Origin: Lithospermum erythrorhizon
Taxonomy: Eukaryota > Streptophyta > Magnoliopsida > Boraginales > Boraginaceae
Length of the DNA: 64,000 nt
Direction: 5' to 3'
Assembly (NCBI GenBank): GCA_019722365.1
Contig: JADFUC010002431.1
Span: forward strand, 558,001-622,000
The translations under genes and the position numbers were made by a program. Below, piece by piece: positions 26,533 to 37,350 of this stretch; the first letter of the stretch is position 1; each line of letters starts with the position of its first letter. The notes under the pieces are model-generated. The model searched no databases. It saw only the letters and a program-made list of their open reading frames with translations, and was not told where the DNA came from.

Positions 26533-29057
26533 ATGGATGATATTGAAGTTGATACCAGGTTAGATTTTTTTTATTTAATTCAATTCCCCAAAAAGCTTTA
26601 ATCTTTAGTAATCTTGGGTTTCGTTTTTATGAAGGTTTATGTTTGTGATTGGATTATAATTATGTTTCATGTGAAGTTTGATCTGTTTCTTTGATATTTT
26701 TGCAGCTTATGTTAATATTATGCCGTTGTTTGTTTTCTTTGATGATTGAGATATGTATTTTTGTGTTTGAATATGCTTAAGAGTTGAATAAGTGATCTGG
26801 AATGTTGGTATATTGTTTGTTATAATTGAATAAAGTTTCAGGCTTGATGCTGTTCAATTGTTTCTGCTTGCCCATTAGGGTGCGTATATTAACTTTTCGA
26901 ATTTTGAGTATGCGTATGATTATGTTTGTAATTGAAGTAACAATTTGCTTGGAAGAATTTGTAACTGATTGTGGTGCAATCAATGGCAGTTCGGATATTG
27001 AGCTTGATGACATTAGGTGTGAGAATATACCTGAAAAAGATGTGAGTGATGAGGAGATCGAAGAGGGAGAATTGGAGGTGCGGATGTGGAAGGACCGAAT
27101 CAAGCTCAAGAGGATTAAGGAAAAACAGAAACTTGGAGCCCAGGAAACTGAAGGGAAGCCAAAGGAATCCAAGCACATTACCGATCAGGCTAAGCGCAAA
27201 AAGATGTCAAGAGCTCAAGATGGGATTTTGAAGTATATGTTAAAGCTCATGGAAGTGTGCAATGCCCGTGGATTTGTGTATGGTATTGTTCCGGAGAAGG
27301 GAAAGCCGGTAAGTGGTGCGTCGGATAATATAAGAGCTTGGTGGAAGGAAAAGGTTAAGTTCGATAAAAATGGTCCTGCTGCAATTGCTAAGTATGAGGC
27401 GGATAATCGAGCCAGGGAAGAAGGCCAGAGTCATCTAACTGGAAATTTGCAGAGTGCTCTCCAAGATTTGCAAGATGCGACATTGGGGTCGTTGTTATCT
27501 TCTTTGATGCAACATTGTGACCCACCTCAGAGAAAGTATCCACTTGAAAAGGGTGCTCCACCTCCCTGGTGGCCAACAGGAAATGAGGAGTGGTGGACTA
27601 AACTGGGGTTACCTAGAGGTCAGACGAGTCCATATAGGAAGCCACATGGTTTGAAGAAGTTGTGGAAAGTTGGTGTTTTAACTTCCGTCATTAAGCACAT
27701 GTCACCTGACATTGCAAAAGTCAGGAGATTAGTGAGGCAGTCCAAGTGCTTACAAGATAAGATGACTGCCAAGGAAAGCTCAATTTGGTTAGGGGTGTTG
27801 AGCAGAGAGGAAGCCCTCACTCAGCAGCCCAGCAGCAATTCCGGGTCTTTCAACCGGACCGAACCTGCTAGCGAAAGGCCTGATGGGAAAAAGAAACATT
27901 CTTTTAGCAGTGACATTGACAGTGACTATGATGTTGATAGAGTGGAAGCCGTTGGGTCCATTTCATCGAGGGATGAGAGGATAGATCAACCTCAGGATAT
28001 GCAATCACTTGTTAGCCCTTCAAAAGATCTTTCTCAACGTCCCCAAGATAAAGATGGGAGGCCACAGCAAGCTAGGAAAAGGAAACGTGTGAGAAATCAA
28101 AAGGAGACTTTGTCAGTTGATGAGCCCCATCCCGAGGAACAAAGAATAAAATTATCTATTACAAATAATGTCACTGCTGGACACGTGATGCATGAAAGGG
28201 AACCTGATAATGCCACTAGAAATGCTATGACGATGGTGGACAGATCTTCTGAAGGTGGCGAGAACCTAAGGCATGAAATTCAACTTCTTAAGGTCACTAG
28301 AGCTGGAATGAACATCGTTGAGGGAACTTCTGAGATTCAATACAGGTTGCAAGAAACAGACAACAATGTTCCCAGTTCCGCTCCCGTCAGCATGATTTCT
28401 GCACAGGCCTTGGTGGAGGGTGGATCCTCATATTGTCCAGCAGCCCAAACTTCCGAATTGGCACCCTATGATCCCCTATTACCTCATCGTACTCAGCATT
28501 TGCTTGAGCCTCATGAATCTCACAATCCCAAGGTTCATGATGGAAATCAGTTTTCTGAAATTCCCCATAACCCTCGAGTTTCTAGTTTGCATGCCACCCA
28601 GCAAATTGCCGATTCGTCTCATGAGGCGGAGATTCCTAATTTTCTTTCCGGATGGTATCACAGACCTTCCAGTTCTGAATTTGCTCAGGTATCTCCGTAT
28701 CATGATTCGCATCGTCGTCCTGGATACGGGGCATACTCTTCTTCAGCTGAATTTGTGTCCGATCATGGCGGTTCACACCCTCATGTTCCATTAGACGAAC
28801 TCCAGGTTAGATTAGACCAGTCTGATTGTCAATTGACAATACATCAGAGTGGTGCTAATGAGATCTCAGAAGATCTGCATCACTATGGAAAAGAAGCAAT
28901 CCAAAATGAATCGGAAAGTCATGTTGATTTTCCATTTGCATCAGCACCCAACATTCTGTCACCAGGGTTTGACATACTTAGTCCGTTTAATCTAGGCGGG
29001 GAAGAGTGGGAACAGTTCCTTTCAGTGGAGGAGCTGATGACACACTGTGCATCATAA
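26533..29057 (+). CDS. EIL3: EIN3-like transcription factor, EIL3/SLIM1 type
   Basis: Nuclear DNA-binding factor of the EIN3 family. Details match the EIL3/SLIM1 branch, which in Arabidopsis controls the sulfur-deficiency response. My model has a 26-base coding exon (26533-26558, Met-Asp-Asp-Ile-Glu-Val-Asp-Thr) joined to 26990-29057. The AG end plus T make the Ser codon that continues [13 protein letters not shown], giving 697 residues. Reading straight through from an upstream ATG gives an N terminus unlike the family, so the spliced model is better. The EIN3 domain occupies about 39-300: [88 protein letters not shown] and [24 protein letters not shown]-like and basic [10 protein letters not shown] segments follow, and then a long low-complexity Ser/His/Pro C-terminal region probably used for activation. 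EIN3/EIL1-type N-terminal features are absent. Confidence 0.9.
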
Positions 29058-29363
29058 GTTAATTATTTGATCAACTAAGGTTGAGTATTTCCAGCTGGAT
29101 TTACTTCCAGAGCTTGGTGGCTGCTCATGTCGAAAATTAGTTTGTTTGATTAACTAAGGTTGCAAAATTCAGTCAATGTACATTGGTCTGACCATGCTCA
29201 TTGTACATGTCCTCCATTGGAGTTGGAAAGCAAGGTGAACATTGTAGATGCCGGAGACATGATATACCGGATAGTATGCCTCCTTTATGGAAGGATCAGT
29301 GTATTTTCCTGCTGGACCACTTAAAGAGCTTGCTGAGTTTGTATTTAGTACTTTCATGTGATC
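29058..29363 (+). other. 3' flank of EIL3-like gene
   Basis: Directly follows the stop codon. It carries a small duplicated motif, 'tcaactaaggttg' near 29071 and 'ttaactaaggttg' near 29150. Probably 3' untranslated region; no separate gene seen. Confidence 0.35.
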
Positions 29364-29652
29364 AATATCAGTGGATTTGGTAACGGTCATCTACAAAGAA
29401 CTCAAACACTCACAAGGTACGGATTAAGCTTTCTCAAGCTGTCCCTCCACGATGAATTTGACATATTTCCAACTTCAAACACAACTATGTGAAACAAACC
29501 AGTGGATTCAGTAAGACATCTACAAGTAACAAGGAGGGAATGATTCGAACACTCACATGGTGCGGATTACGCCTTTTTCAAGGCGACCATCAATGATGAA
29601 TTCGGCATGTTTCCTACTTCGAGCTCAACTGCTCAACAATGTGAGATACCCT
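29364..29652. repeat. Diverged tandem duplication (about 135-150 bases per copy)
   Basis: Two adjacent copies start at cagtggat (29370 and 29500 approximately) and share, in order, catctacaa, gaacactcaca-like, ggtgcggatta-like, tttctcaag/tttttcaag, gatgaatt, catgtttcc-like and caactatgtgaa/caacaatgtgag. They lie just downstream of the EIL3-like gene. No protein or RNA identity was recognised. Confidence 0.55.
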
Positions 29653-30581
29653 CATAATGCTTTGGAACCATCACGGGTGAAGAAGATTGAGGAAGTTAAA
29701 TGAGCTCTTAGCCTGTGACTGTGAGGTTAGTGTTCATCTTACACCATCATTGTACAAAAATTGTACACTAAGTTAGGAGCATATTGCAAAAATATTTTGT
29801 TAGCTATTGTTAGAAAATATGTGCTTTATTCTCACATTTCCTGCAACCCTTTGAAATAATTGAGGCCCCTCAAATTGCTTGGATGTGAGCTCATTAGGCA
29901 TTGAAAATATTAATATATTAATTATTTCAAGACGGAAGAAATATACTATCTCCATTCCACAAAAATTGTCCACTTTTTGATTTTTTGTTCATCTCTTCAA
30001 CTTTGATCGTATATATTGTTTGTAGTGTATAAACTTGGATTTAAAAATTATATCAATGTAAAACTACATTTCAAAATTTTCCTACTATTATATTTATATT
30101 AAATATGTAACACAAATAAATATATTTTAATGGCCAAAGCCAAAAGCTTATAACTATAAAAAAAGTAGACAATTTCAAAGGATTAAAAGTATATTATAGA
30201 ACTCAAATTATAGATTAGACATTTACAATATGGTTAATGATGCTCATCATCATTATCATCTTCTCTACCATACATAGAGAGATGCTGTAAATACAAGCAA
30301 AAAGGAGATGAAAAAACCTCAAGGAAGGTAACCATATTAGACATAATAAGAAACCGTCTAATAACTAACACATTCTAAATAGATAAGTTATCGTCTCCCT
30401 CTTTATTGTGCCTCATTTTTATCCATATGCATTGCACGATTACAAATCATGCAATGCATAAGTGTTCATGAAACCACTCATGATATACAATGGATGATAT
30501 ACCATTATATTCGAGTATGTTTTATATGGTTCGTAAAATGGGGCAGAAAAGGGGAGGCAACCTGAGTACCCGACCAATTGA
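29653..30581. other. Intergenic region with one MITE
   Basis: Apart from the MITE at 29942-30194, no feature is recognised. From about 30200 leftwards-reading sequence is the 3' flank of the minus-strand LOB-domain gene. Confidence 0.4.
29942..30194. mobile_element. Stowaway-like MITE
   Basis: The left end reads tatactatctccattccaca, continuing aattgtccacttttt. The right end read on the other strand gives tatacttttaatcctttgaa, continuing attgtctactttttt. The size of about 250 bases, AT-rich interior and matching inverted ends fit a Stowaway-type element. Confidence 0.6.
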
Positions 30582-33017
30582 TTAGGAAGACCAAAAAGTG
30601 TCCTCCATGTTGGCTTCCATGCTAAAAATAGACCTACTGTTATAGTAGTGGTGATCAGGGGAAGTGCTTATAGTAGAGGAGTTGTTGGAGTATTGGCGCA
30701 TCCTCATTCTCATTTGGACAACTTCTGCTTGTGCCAAAGCTAATTGAGTTTGAAGAAGGTCAATTTGTTGCTGCAATGATGATATAGCTCCCACACAACC
30801 ATACACAGGATCCCTCACTCTAGCATTCGCCTCGTACACCATTGAACTCACTGCATCCCCCCTTTGATCTTCTGCTAACTCCTGCATTCACATTCTATCA
30901 TCATACACGTCGATAGTCATTCAATCGATCGAAGTAAAGCACATCCTACTAATCTACTATAATACCAAATTTGATGACTACTTGAACTTTATGCAATAAT
31001 ATAATATAAAAATAGTTGAAAGACCACTAAAGTTGATAAAAGGTATGTATTAGAGACGGAACCAGGACTGAAACATATCAATCAAGTTTGTAGCTCACTT
31101 GGAAAGATGGAAAATGCTTTATGGTCAACAAACTACAATATCATATCATGATTGTGTTCTCTTTTCCTCCTTTATTATCTTTCTTTTTTAGCTTTTCATT
31201 TTCAGGCTCACATAACCCCCCCCCAAAAAAAAAAAACTTCCTCTTGACAATTCACACGGCTGCATGTTTCCAGTTGCTTCAAGAATATGTTTTTTGGCCC
31301 TGCCTGTGAGAAAGTGTGAAAACGTAAAAATAACTGATCCAAGATATGAATTATGGTTATGTTATGATTATGTCCTTGGCAGTAACTTCTTCAAGATTTT
31401 CAAAGGACTGGGACATGTTCTATAATACTTTCAACTTTACAAGTACATATTCATCAGCTTTATCAAAATTTAGAACTTGAGAATAATAAATCTTTGACCA
31501 AAAGATGAAGTCTATGCTTCTATATTCACAAAAATAAAGGGCTCACAGAAAGAAAATGTTTCTATATTCTAATTGTGAGCTAGTGACGGAGCTTAGAATA
31601 GATTAAGGGAGCAATGGCACCCTTAAATTTTTAAAAAAAAAATTAGAGTTTATAATATAATTATAAGTTATTTCACACAAAATATAACAATTGACCCCCC
31701 ACCCTCAAAAATGAAAAAAAATTCATTGAAATATATTAAATATTTTTGGCCCCCTCAATATTCATTGAAGCTCAACCACTGCTGTGAACCTCCTTTATTA
31801 TTATTATTTTGAATGTTAAAATATTGAAAATAAAAGCATAAGCAATTTATTAAGAGAAAATTAAATTAGTCATTCAAATAAAATATTGAATGTGCTAACT
31901 AGCTTTGTGTTCATTTGTGGGAGGTGAAATGAGATTCCATCGACATTTTTTGTTGGAAGAATCTATTGGCCATATTGTTTTGACTTTCGGCAGGTAATTG
32001 AGGATGATTCACATGTAGTAAAGGTAGACGAAAAACAACATTATATTGTTAGGTAAATGTTTGAGAAATTGTTGATTGTGATATATGGAGTATAGAAGTG
32101 AAAGATTAATGTCAAATTTGTTGTATAGCTAAAAAGTACCTCCTTCTTATTGCTAAAAAGTACCTCCATCTTCCACCGTGAATATGTCCCAAATTTATAT
32201 TGCTAAAAAGTACCTCCATCTTATTAGTTTAATGGAACATTATGAGCTTTTAATCAAATCAATTTTGTAATTAGCAACTATTGACTTATAAGTATTTGAT
32301 ATGTAGTACGTATAATGGACAATTTTGACTTATAAGTATATGGACAATTTTTATAATTTCAAAATTTTGTGTATGAAGGAGTATCTAAGTACTACATAAA
32401 TAGTAGATTGATATTTTGTCAAAAAGAATATTTCACTTAAATTGAGTACTAGTAATATAAATATAAGGACATATATGCATAATAAGGTACATACATATAA
32501 GGACATAATAATTCATTGGAAATTCCAAGGGAAAAGTAAAGATGGAAACTATTAAGTACTAGTATTGTCTATTTAATTACATTGTTAATTTTAAATACAT
32601 AAAGTAAAAGATTTCAACGTGGCATTACTGTTTCTAGTCAAACATTTGTAACGAGTCTTACATATATTTGGTTTGTTTTGTATTCAGAAATTAAAAATCA
32701 TTTAAAAATCTATGTATAGTCAAATATTTTAAAAATCGAAAATGTTAAATTTCAATTGAAGTATAGATTTGAATATGAATTGTGGCAGTATTAGTATAGG
32801 GGAAAATATGATTTCATACCTGAAGCATTTTGTTGACATTGCTGGCTCCGAAAACCTTATGCACACTAGCGAACTTCTGGGGTTCATCCGCCGGAAAATA
32901 TGGTGCAAAAACACAGTCCTTCGCGCACCGTCGTCGGAGAAGCTTGCATGCAGCGCATGGTGGAGCTGCACCACCATGTTTCCTACCCCCTACTCCACAT
33001 GTTGTTATGTCCTTCAT
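30582..33017 (-). CDS. LBD4: LOB-domain transcription factor, LBD4-like
   Basis: Plant-specific DNA-binding factor of class I LBD/AS2 type, acting in the nucleus at organ boundaries and, for the LBD3/LBD4 branch, in vascular cambium. Two exons: 33017-32820 (66 codons) and 30881-30582 (99 codons plus stop), both in phase 0, giving 165 residues. An ATG at 33032 would add five residues. The zinc-binding Cys motif is C21-x2-C24-x6-C31-x3-C35 ([15 protein letters not shown]). The GAS block follows ([20 protein letters not shown], then [10 protein letters not shown]), and exon 2 contributes [33 protein letters not shown] and the Leu-zipper-like [13 protein letters not shown]. The intron at the conserved Gln-Glu junction is large (about 1.94 kb) and contains a dispersed repeat. 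The C-terminal ending DTFWSS resembles the LBD4 ending. Confidence 0.93.
31575..31790. repeat. Dispersed-repeat remnant inside the LBD intron
   Basis: Starts near tagtgacggagcttagaata and ends near ttgaagctcaaccactgctg. In between it shows gggagcaatggcacccttaa and a later ggccccctcaat block. The same general composition (cggagc/cggatc start, GGGC...GCCCCC blocks, ctctgctgtg-like end) is found at 21731-22030, suggesting a shared short repeat family. The terminal sequences gagctt and aagctc are inverted. Confidence 0.45.
32131..32227. repeat. Short repeated motif, three copies, in the LBD intron
   Basis: The motif ctaaaaagtacctcc(at)ctt occurs at about 32130, 32152 and 32204. The first two are adjacent and the third is 50 bases further on. 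It probably arose by slippage or a small duplication. No function is suggested. Confidence 0.6.
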
Positions 33018-33032
33018 TGTATAGTCAACCAT

Positions 33033-33690
33033 TACACAATTAGCTACCTAGTCTTTCTAAATCAATATAGTCAACTAATTAATTAATACTATAATGAGTA
33101 GGAGATAGTATTGTTCATGGAGTAGTTTTATGGATTGGTGATGGAGCTTTAAGTAGAAGTAATTGGAAAGAAAAAGATGATGGAGGGAAAGCTTGGAAGA
33201 GGAGAAGTGTGTTATATAGAAAAAGAAATCAAGCCCAGGCAAGGGGGGCCTGATATGGGGAGGCTGGTGTCAAGAAATCTTTGATGGGACCTACCTGGAG
33301 AATTAACATTAGATTTTGGTACTAAACATCTGGCGTCAACTAGATCCTTGTCCCAACCCACTCAATATATATCCAATTTGCATCTCGACTGATTGATATT
33401 GAAGCAGTAATAATCTATCTATACGCCTTATAAAAAACAGCTGACTCAAATAAGTTGCTTTCATTTTACAAGACTAAATACCTCTATAAATTGGAAAGTT
33501 ACATAATTTCAATAAGACGCAATCTGACGATGAATTAAATAGAATTAATATGCATTGAAAGCATTTAATTTTATCATTTCTTCAATTTATGTAGTCGATT
33601 AAGTAGAATTAAGCAGCCATCATGGAAGTTAAGAATTTGGTCATTACACGTAATTTTGACATTTCTTCAATTTTTGCAAAAATTAAATGG
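33033..33690. other. LBD4-like gene upstream region
   Basis: Contains the presumed promoter and 5' leader of the minus-strand LOB-domain gene. AT-rich with no other reading frame of note. Confidence 0.4.
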
Positions 33691-36600
33691 GGAATTAGCA
33701 CGACATGGGATCACAGCGTTCCAACACTTAGCCGATTCGCTGGGCGCCACCTAAACGTAGGCAGGCTGCATGTATGATAAGCTTGGAGTTGTCGTCAGGC
33801 ACTGCCCTCAATGATCAGCCCCAGCAGACGCCCACTCGCTCCTCGGTCACGGCCGCCGGGGATTCGCATGTTTCACGCCGCTGGGGCCGTATGTGCCCGG
33901 CGGACCTGGCTGTATTACGTTAGTTGCAGCGGCATGGTTCCGAAGTGACTTCGGTTTGCCGCTCAGCCTAACCTCAGCTTTTTATGCCTGGCCTGGCTCT
34001 TTTCGCTGGACGATACCGGGAGCAGGCGGAATGTCAGAGGCGAACAAGACAACTACATTTTGGCTTTTCCTCCATGCATTTGGTGCTCTCACAGATTGAC
34101 CGATATTTATAATATCAGGTTAAATACGCCGGGGAGTAAGACAACTGCTCTTGCATGGGGGAAAGAGAAAGACTCGAAGAGAAGCGGTCTGAATGGAACG
34201 CTAAGTTGGTTCTATAGCAATACAATACAATAAGCGGTCCTTCATTCCTTTCGCCTTTCATTCGAATTAGCTCGGCTCGACAAATATACCTAAATGAACC
34301 TTACTGTGAATCCAATCCTCCTCGGATGGTACCATTGCCTTCAAAAGAGTTTGCTAGAATCTAAGATGAATTTAATCGTGATGAACACCAATTCATACAT
34401 CCCTGACTCAAAATAAATTTTAAATTAATCTAAACATAAAATGACAAATGTATTTAATACGGTGATTCTTACATTTCAACGTGAAAGTTTCGAGTTGAAC
34501 CCACTTCCCACCTAAAAGCCTCGCGTGATTGGGCCCTCACGTATCTCTTCCAATGCTTGCTCAACACCGAAAAGATGTCCTCTGGGACAGACACACCAAG
34601 AGAAACGAACCTTAACTCGAATCCTCATAGCCATACGAATGAGAATCGAAAGAGAAAATTCTTCCAGCTCTTCCAATGGGAGGCTATCATTGTAGGGTGG
34701 AGGTTTTTTATGACTTATGGTCAGAAAACCTAATCCTCTCTTAAATACCAAGTCCCAAAATTCCACTCGTTAAGAAATCAGTTTAACTCGTTAACTTAAT
34801 TAGACCGTTATGAGCTTCTAATTAAATAATGAGTTACTAGTGAGTTGTTCTATTTTAATTAACTTAACAAGTCAATTAAAATACTAACGAGTCACTATCG
34901 ACAGCTTACTGTTATTCATCGACCTCATCATAATTGATTAAACTCTAAGTTTAACCAAGTAATGTTCATCAACATATGTATTTATATAAATATTGAGAAA
35001 TACATTTCTCAATATACAAGTCTTCGCTTTTTAATTTCATTCATGAAATATTATTCGAATATCATCAGACAGGCGCGACCTTTCTGTGCCGAGAGAGTCA
35101 GAGCACACACTGACAATTACTATTATTATAACGACACGAGTAAGATTTTGCAATCGCTCATAACCCCTTAAATTATCACGAGAACACACACTAGTAATAT
35201 ACCATTACTAAGTGTGAACACTAAGTCTAATTAATCACATTTAACCAACCCGGTAAATGAATTGGCTGCACTGCCGCAAGACAATAAAGCGAATCAACTC
35301 ATCGATTTCCAACATCTTCCTCTCTAGTAGCCCTCTTCCAACAAATCGCATTCAATTACAACACTAACAATGATCTAACGCTCGGGAGTCGATGGAAGAC
35401 TACATCCGGCCTCAACCTCGCCTTTCTCCCTACTCGCCATTAAGCCTCTCAGTTTCCACGGTGGCCGGGAAAGCACCTCACACCTTTTGTACACGTAACA
35501 ACTACTCAAGATCTCGAATGTCTCCTATACTCAACACGACACAACGTGGAATCTGATGATGCTGGAAACACGAACGCTGCGAACCTCCTTTCACCGAGCG
35601 AACCGTCACAATTCAATTAAGAAGCTAAAGGTTACGTATGACGATATATTTTAGCCGAGGGAGTCTATCCCACTCGACTGAAGATGGAATAACAAAGAAG
35701 GGCTTATTCTAGATCATTCCTCTTTTCCTGCTTCGAGAGTTCTAGCATGGCGACTCTACCAATCCTTTTGGGCGTGATAGTCTCGCTTTTTCAACTTGTT
35801 ACTTGTTACCTATATTCTTCTATTCCTCCGATCTGCCAATAGTCTCGTTGAACTCCTAATGGAATGCAAATTGGCCGACCTCAAAACAAAGAGATCTTCA
35901 TCATTGCCGAAAGAAAGTTCAATGACACCGAGGCGCGGGGTCCAAGCAGGCTTATTTAAAGCCAGAGAACTTTCCTTGAGCCTACGATACGAAGTCTACC
36001 GCACTCAAGAGAAGTTCGTAAAGCACGTCAGACAATAGGATTCTCGTAATTGAACTATCAAAAGAGGACAATGGGCTGAAGTGATGAAAAAATATAGGCT
36101 TAACCCGGTATACTCCTACTTCAATGGTAGCTTGGAAAGGGTATTCTAACGATTTATCTTCTCAGCTTCTTTTGTATTGTATTCATGATGAAGGCTTCTC
36201 CATTCTTATTCAAGAGATGCAATTCAAATTGTTTAGAAAGCTCCCCGATCAAAACTGATCCCTCACTTCCGACGACGAATTTTTCTTTGGTTGCTACCAC
36301 ATTCACCCCCCTTGGAATTTCCTTTTGTGTCTATTTCTCGCTACCGTCATGACAGATTCTAACCCTTATCTAAATGGGGTGAACAGTGGACTACAATGTA
36401 ATCGATGCCAAGCAAAGCAATGCTACCGAAGACTCAAACGAATACTATCTATTTATTATCCCTATTTCCGGGTTTTCTTCGAATCCACTGGAGACTTATT
36501 CCTGGGCGACCTAGACATGAGACTCCTGGCTTCAAAGCTTCCCGGTTGTAAATAAGGCTTAAATAGACCAACCATTCTACTTAAGAGTGGAACGAAGTGC

Positions 36601-37350
36601 CCCGGACTACGGGAGACTACCGCTGTCTCGATAACGCTAACGAAAGATGGTATGAAACGGAACGATGAAAGCCTGTTCCCCAGTTCAGCTGTATTACGAA
36701 CCCGAGACGGTGGAGTCCATGTTGGGTGGTCGAACGTAGACTAGCCTAATCCAAAGACCGCTTGGAGAGTGCCCAGTTTATGGCGCCTATGGCAAATAGA
36801 CTCTTCGCCAAAGTGGTACGCTAAAGTTGAATCGCCTAGCCGCTTTCCACGCGTAGAACATACGCTTGCCGAGTCATGTTCTTCCTTTGCTACCGTGACC
36901 GCCGGTTATTCCTAAATCATTTAAGCGAAGAAGTATTAGGTCGTTGATTAAATAAATAGTTATAGAAGTCTTTCCTTAGGTACGAAATTGCTATCTAAAA
37001 GCAAATGATAAAGAATAGGAATTATGTTGCCGAAAGAGCTTCTAGCCAACATTCACTAAGATGTAGCCTATTAGATTTCTGTCAGCCCCCTGGGAAGAGC
37101 CTAGCCCAGGCTAAAAGCATCTGACAATCGAAAACCCGGCATCTCTTTTATTCATTTTTAATAAGTGAAAAAAGCTCACCTATATCTCAGAAGTAGTCAA
37201 AGGAAGTACGATGGGTCCGAGTAGGAAAAAGAAACTAAGAAGTAGGGCATACAACAATGGATCAATTCATTCAACAAGGTATGTTTGGATCATACCAGGA
37301 TGAATGGACTGGTCTAACCACTGCCGATGCAAACGATTCCCCGCCGCCAA
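33691..37350. other. Higher-GC block resembling organellar (mitochondrial) DNA in the nucleus
   Basis: Base composition changes abruptly near 33690 from about one-third GC to nearly half, and returns to AT-rich sequence near 37350. The block has the look of plant mitochondrial intergenic DNA: mixed purine/pyrimidine tracts, many short anonymous frames (for example 33893-34099, 35796-36038, 36325-36555) and no introns. I did not identify a standard mitochondrial gene, tRNA or rRNA in it. The stretch about 34350-35240 is more AT-rich and repetitive (gagttact, taattaactt-like runs), so a later insertion or a mosaic of several fragments is likely. Interpretation as a nuclear mitochondrial insertion is inference from composition and style. 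Confidence 0.45.

Noticed and set aside
26826..26989. In-frame upstream extension of the EIL3-like ORF
   Set aside because: It encodes a hydrophobic leader unlike any EIN3-family N terminus; the spliced 26-base exon explains the N terminus better.
26777..27178. Minus-strand frame of 133 codons opposite the EIL3-like gene
   Set aside because: Antisense shadow of a well-supported coding exon; no family resemblance.
31210..31245. Run of C followed by a run of A near ccccccccaaaaaaaa, considered as a retrogene or SINE tail
   Set aside because: No target duplication or SINE body is visible next to it; most likely simple sequence in the LBD intron.
32769..33086. Plus-strand frames opposite the LBD first exon
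   Set aside because: Shadows of the GC-rich LOB-domain exon; no independent support.
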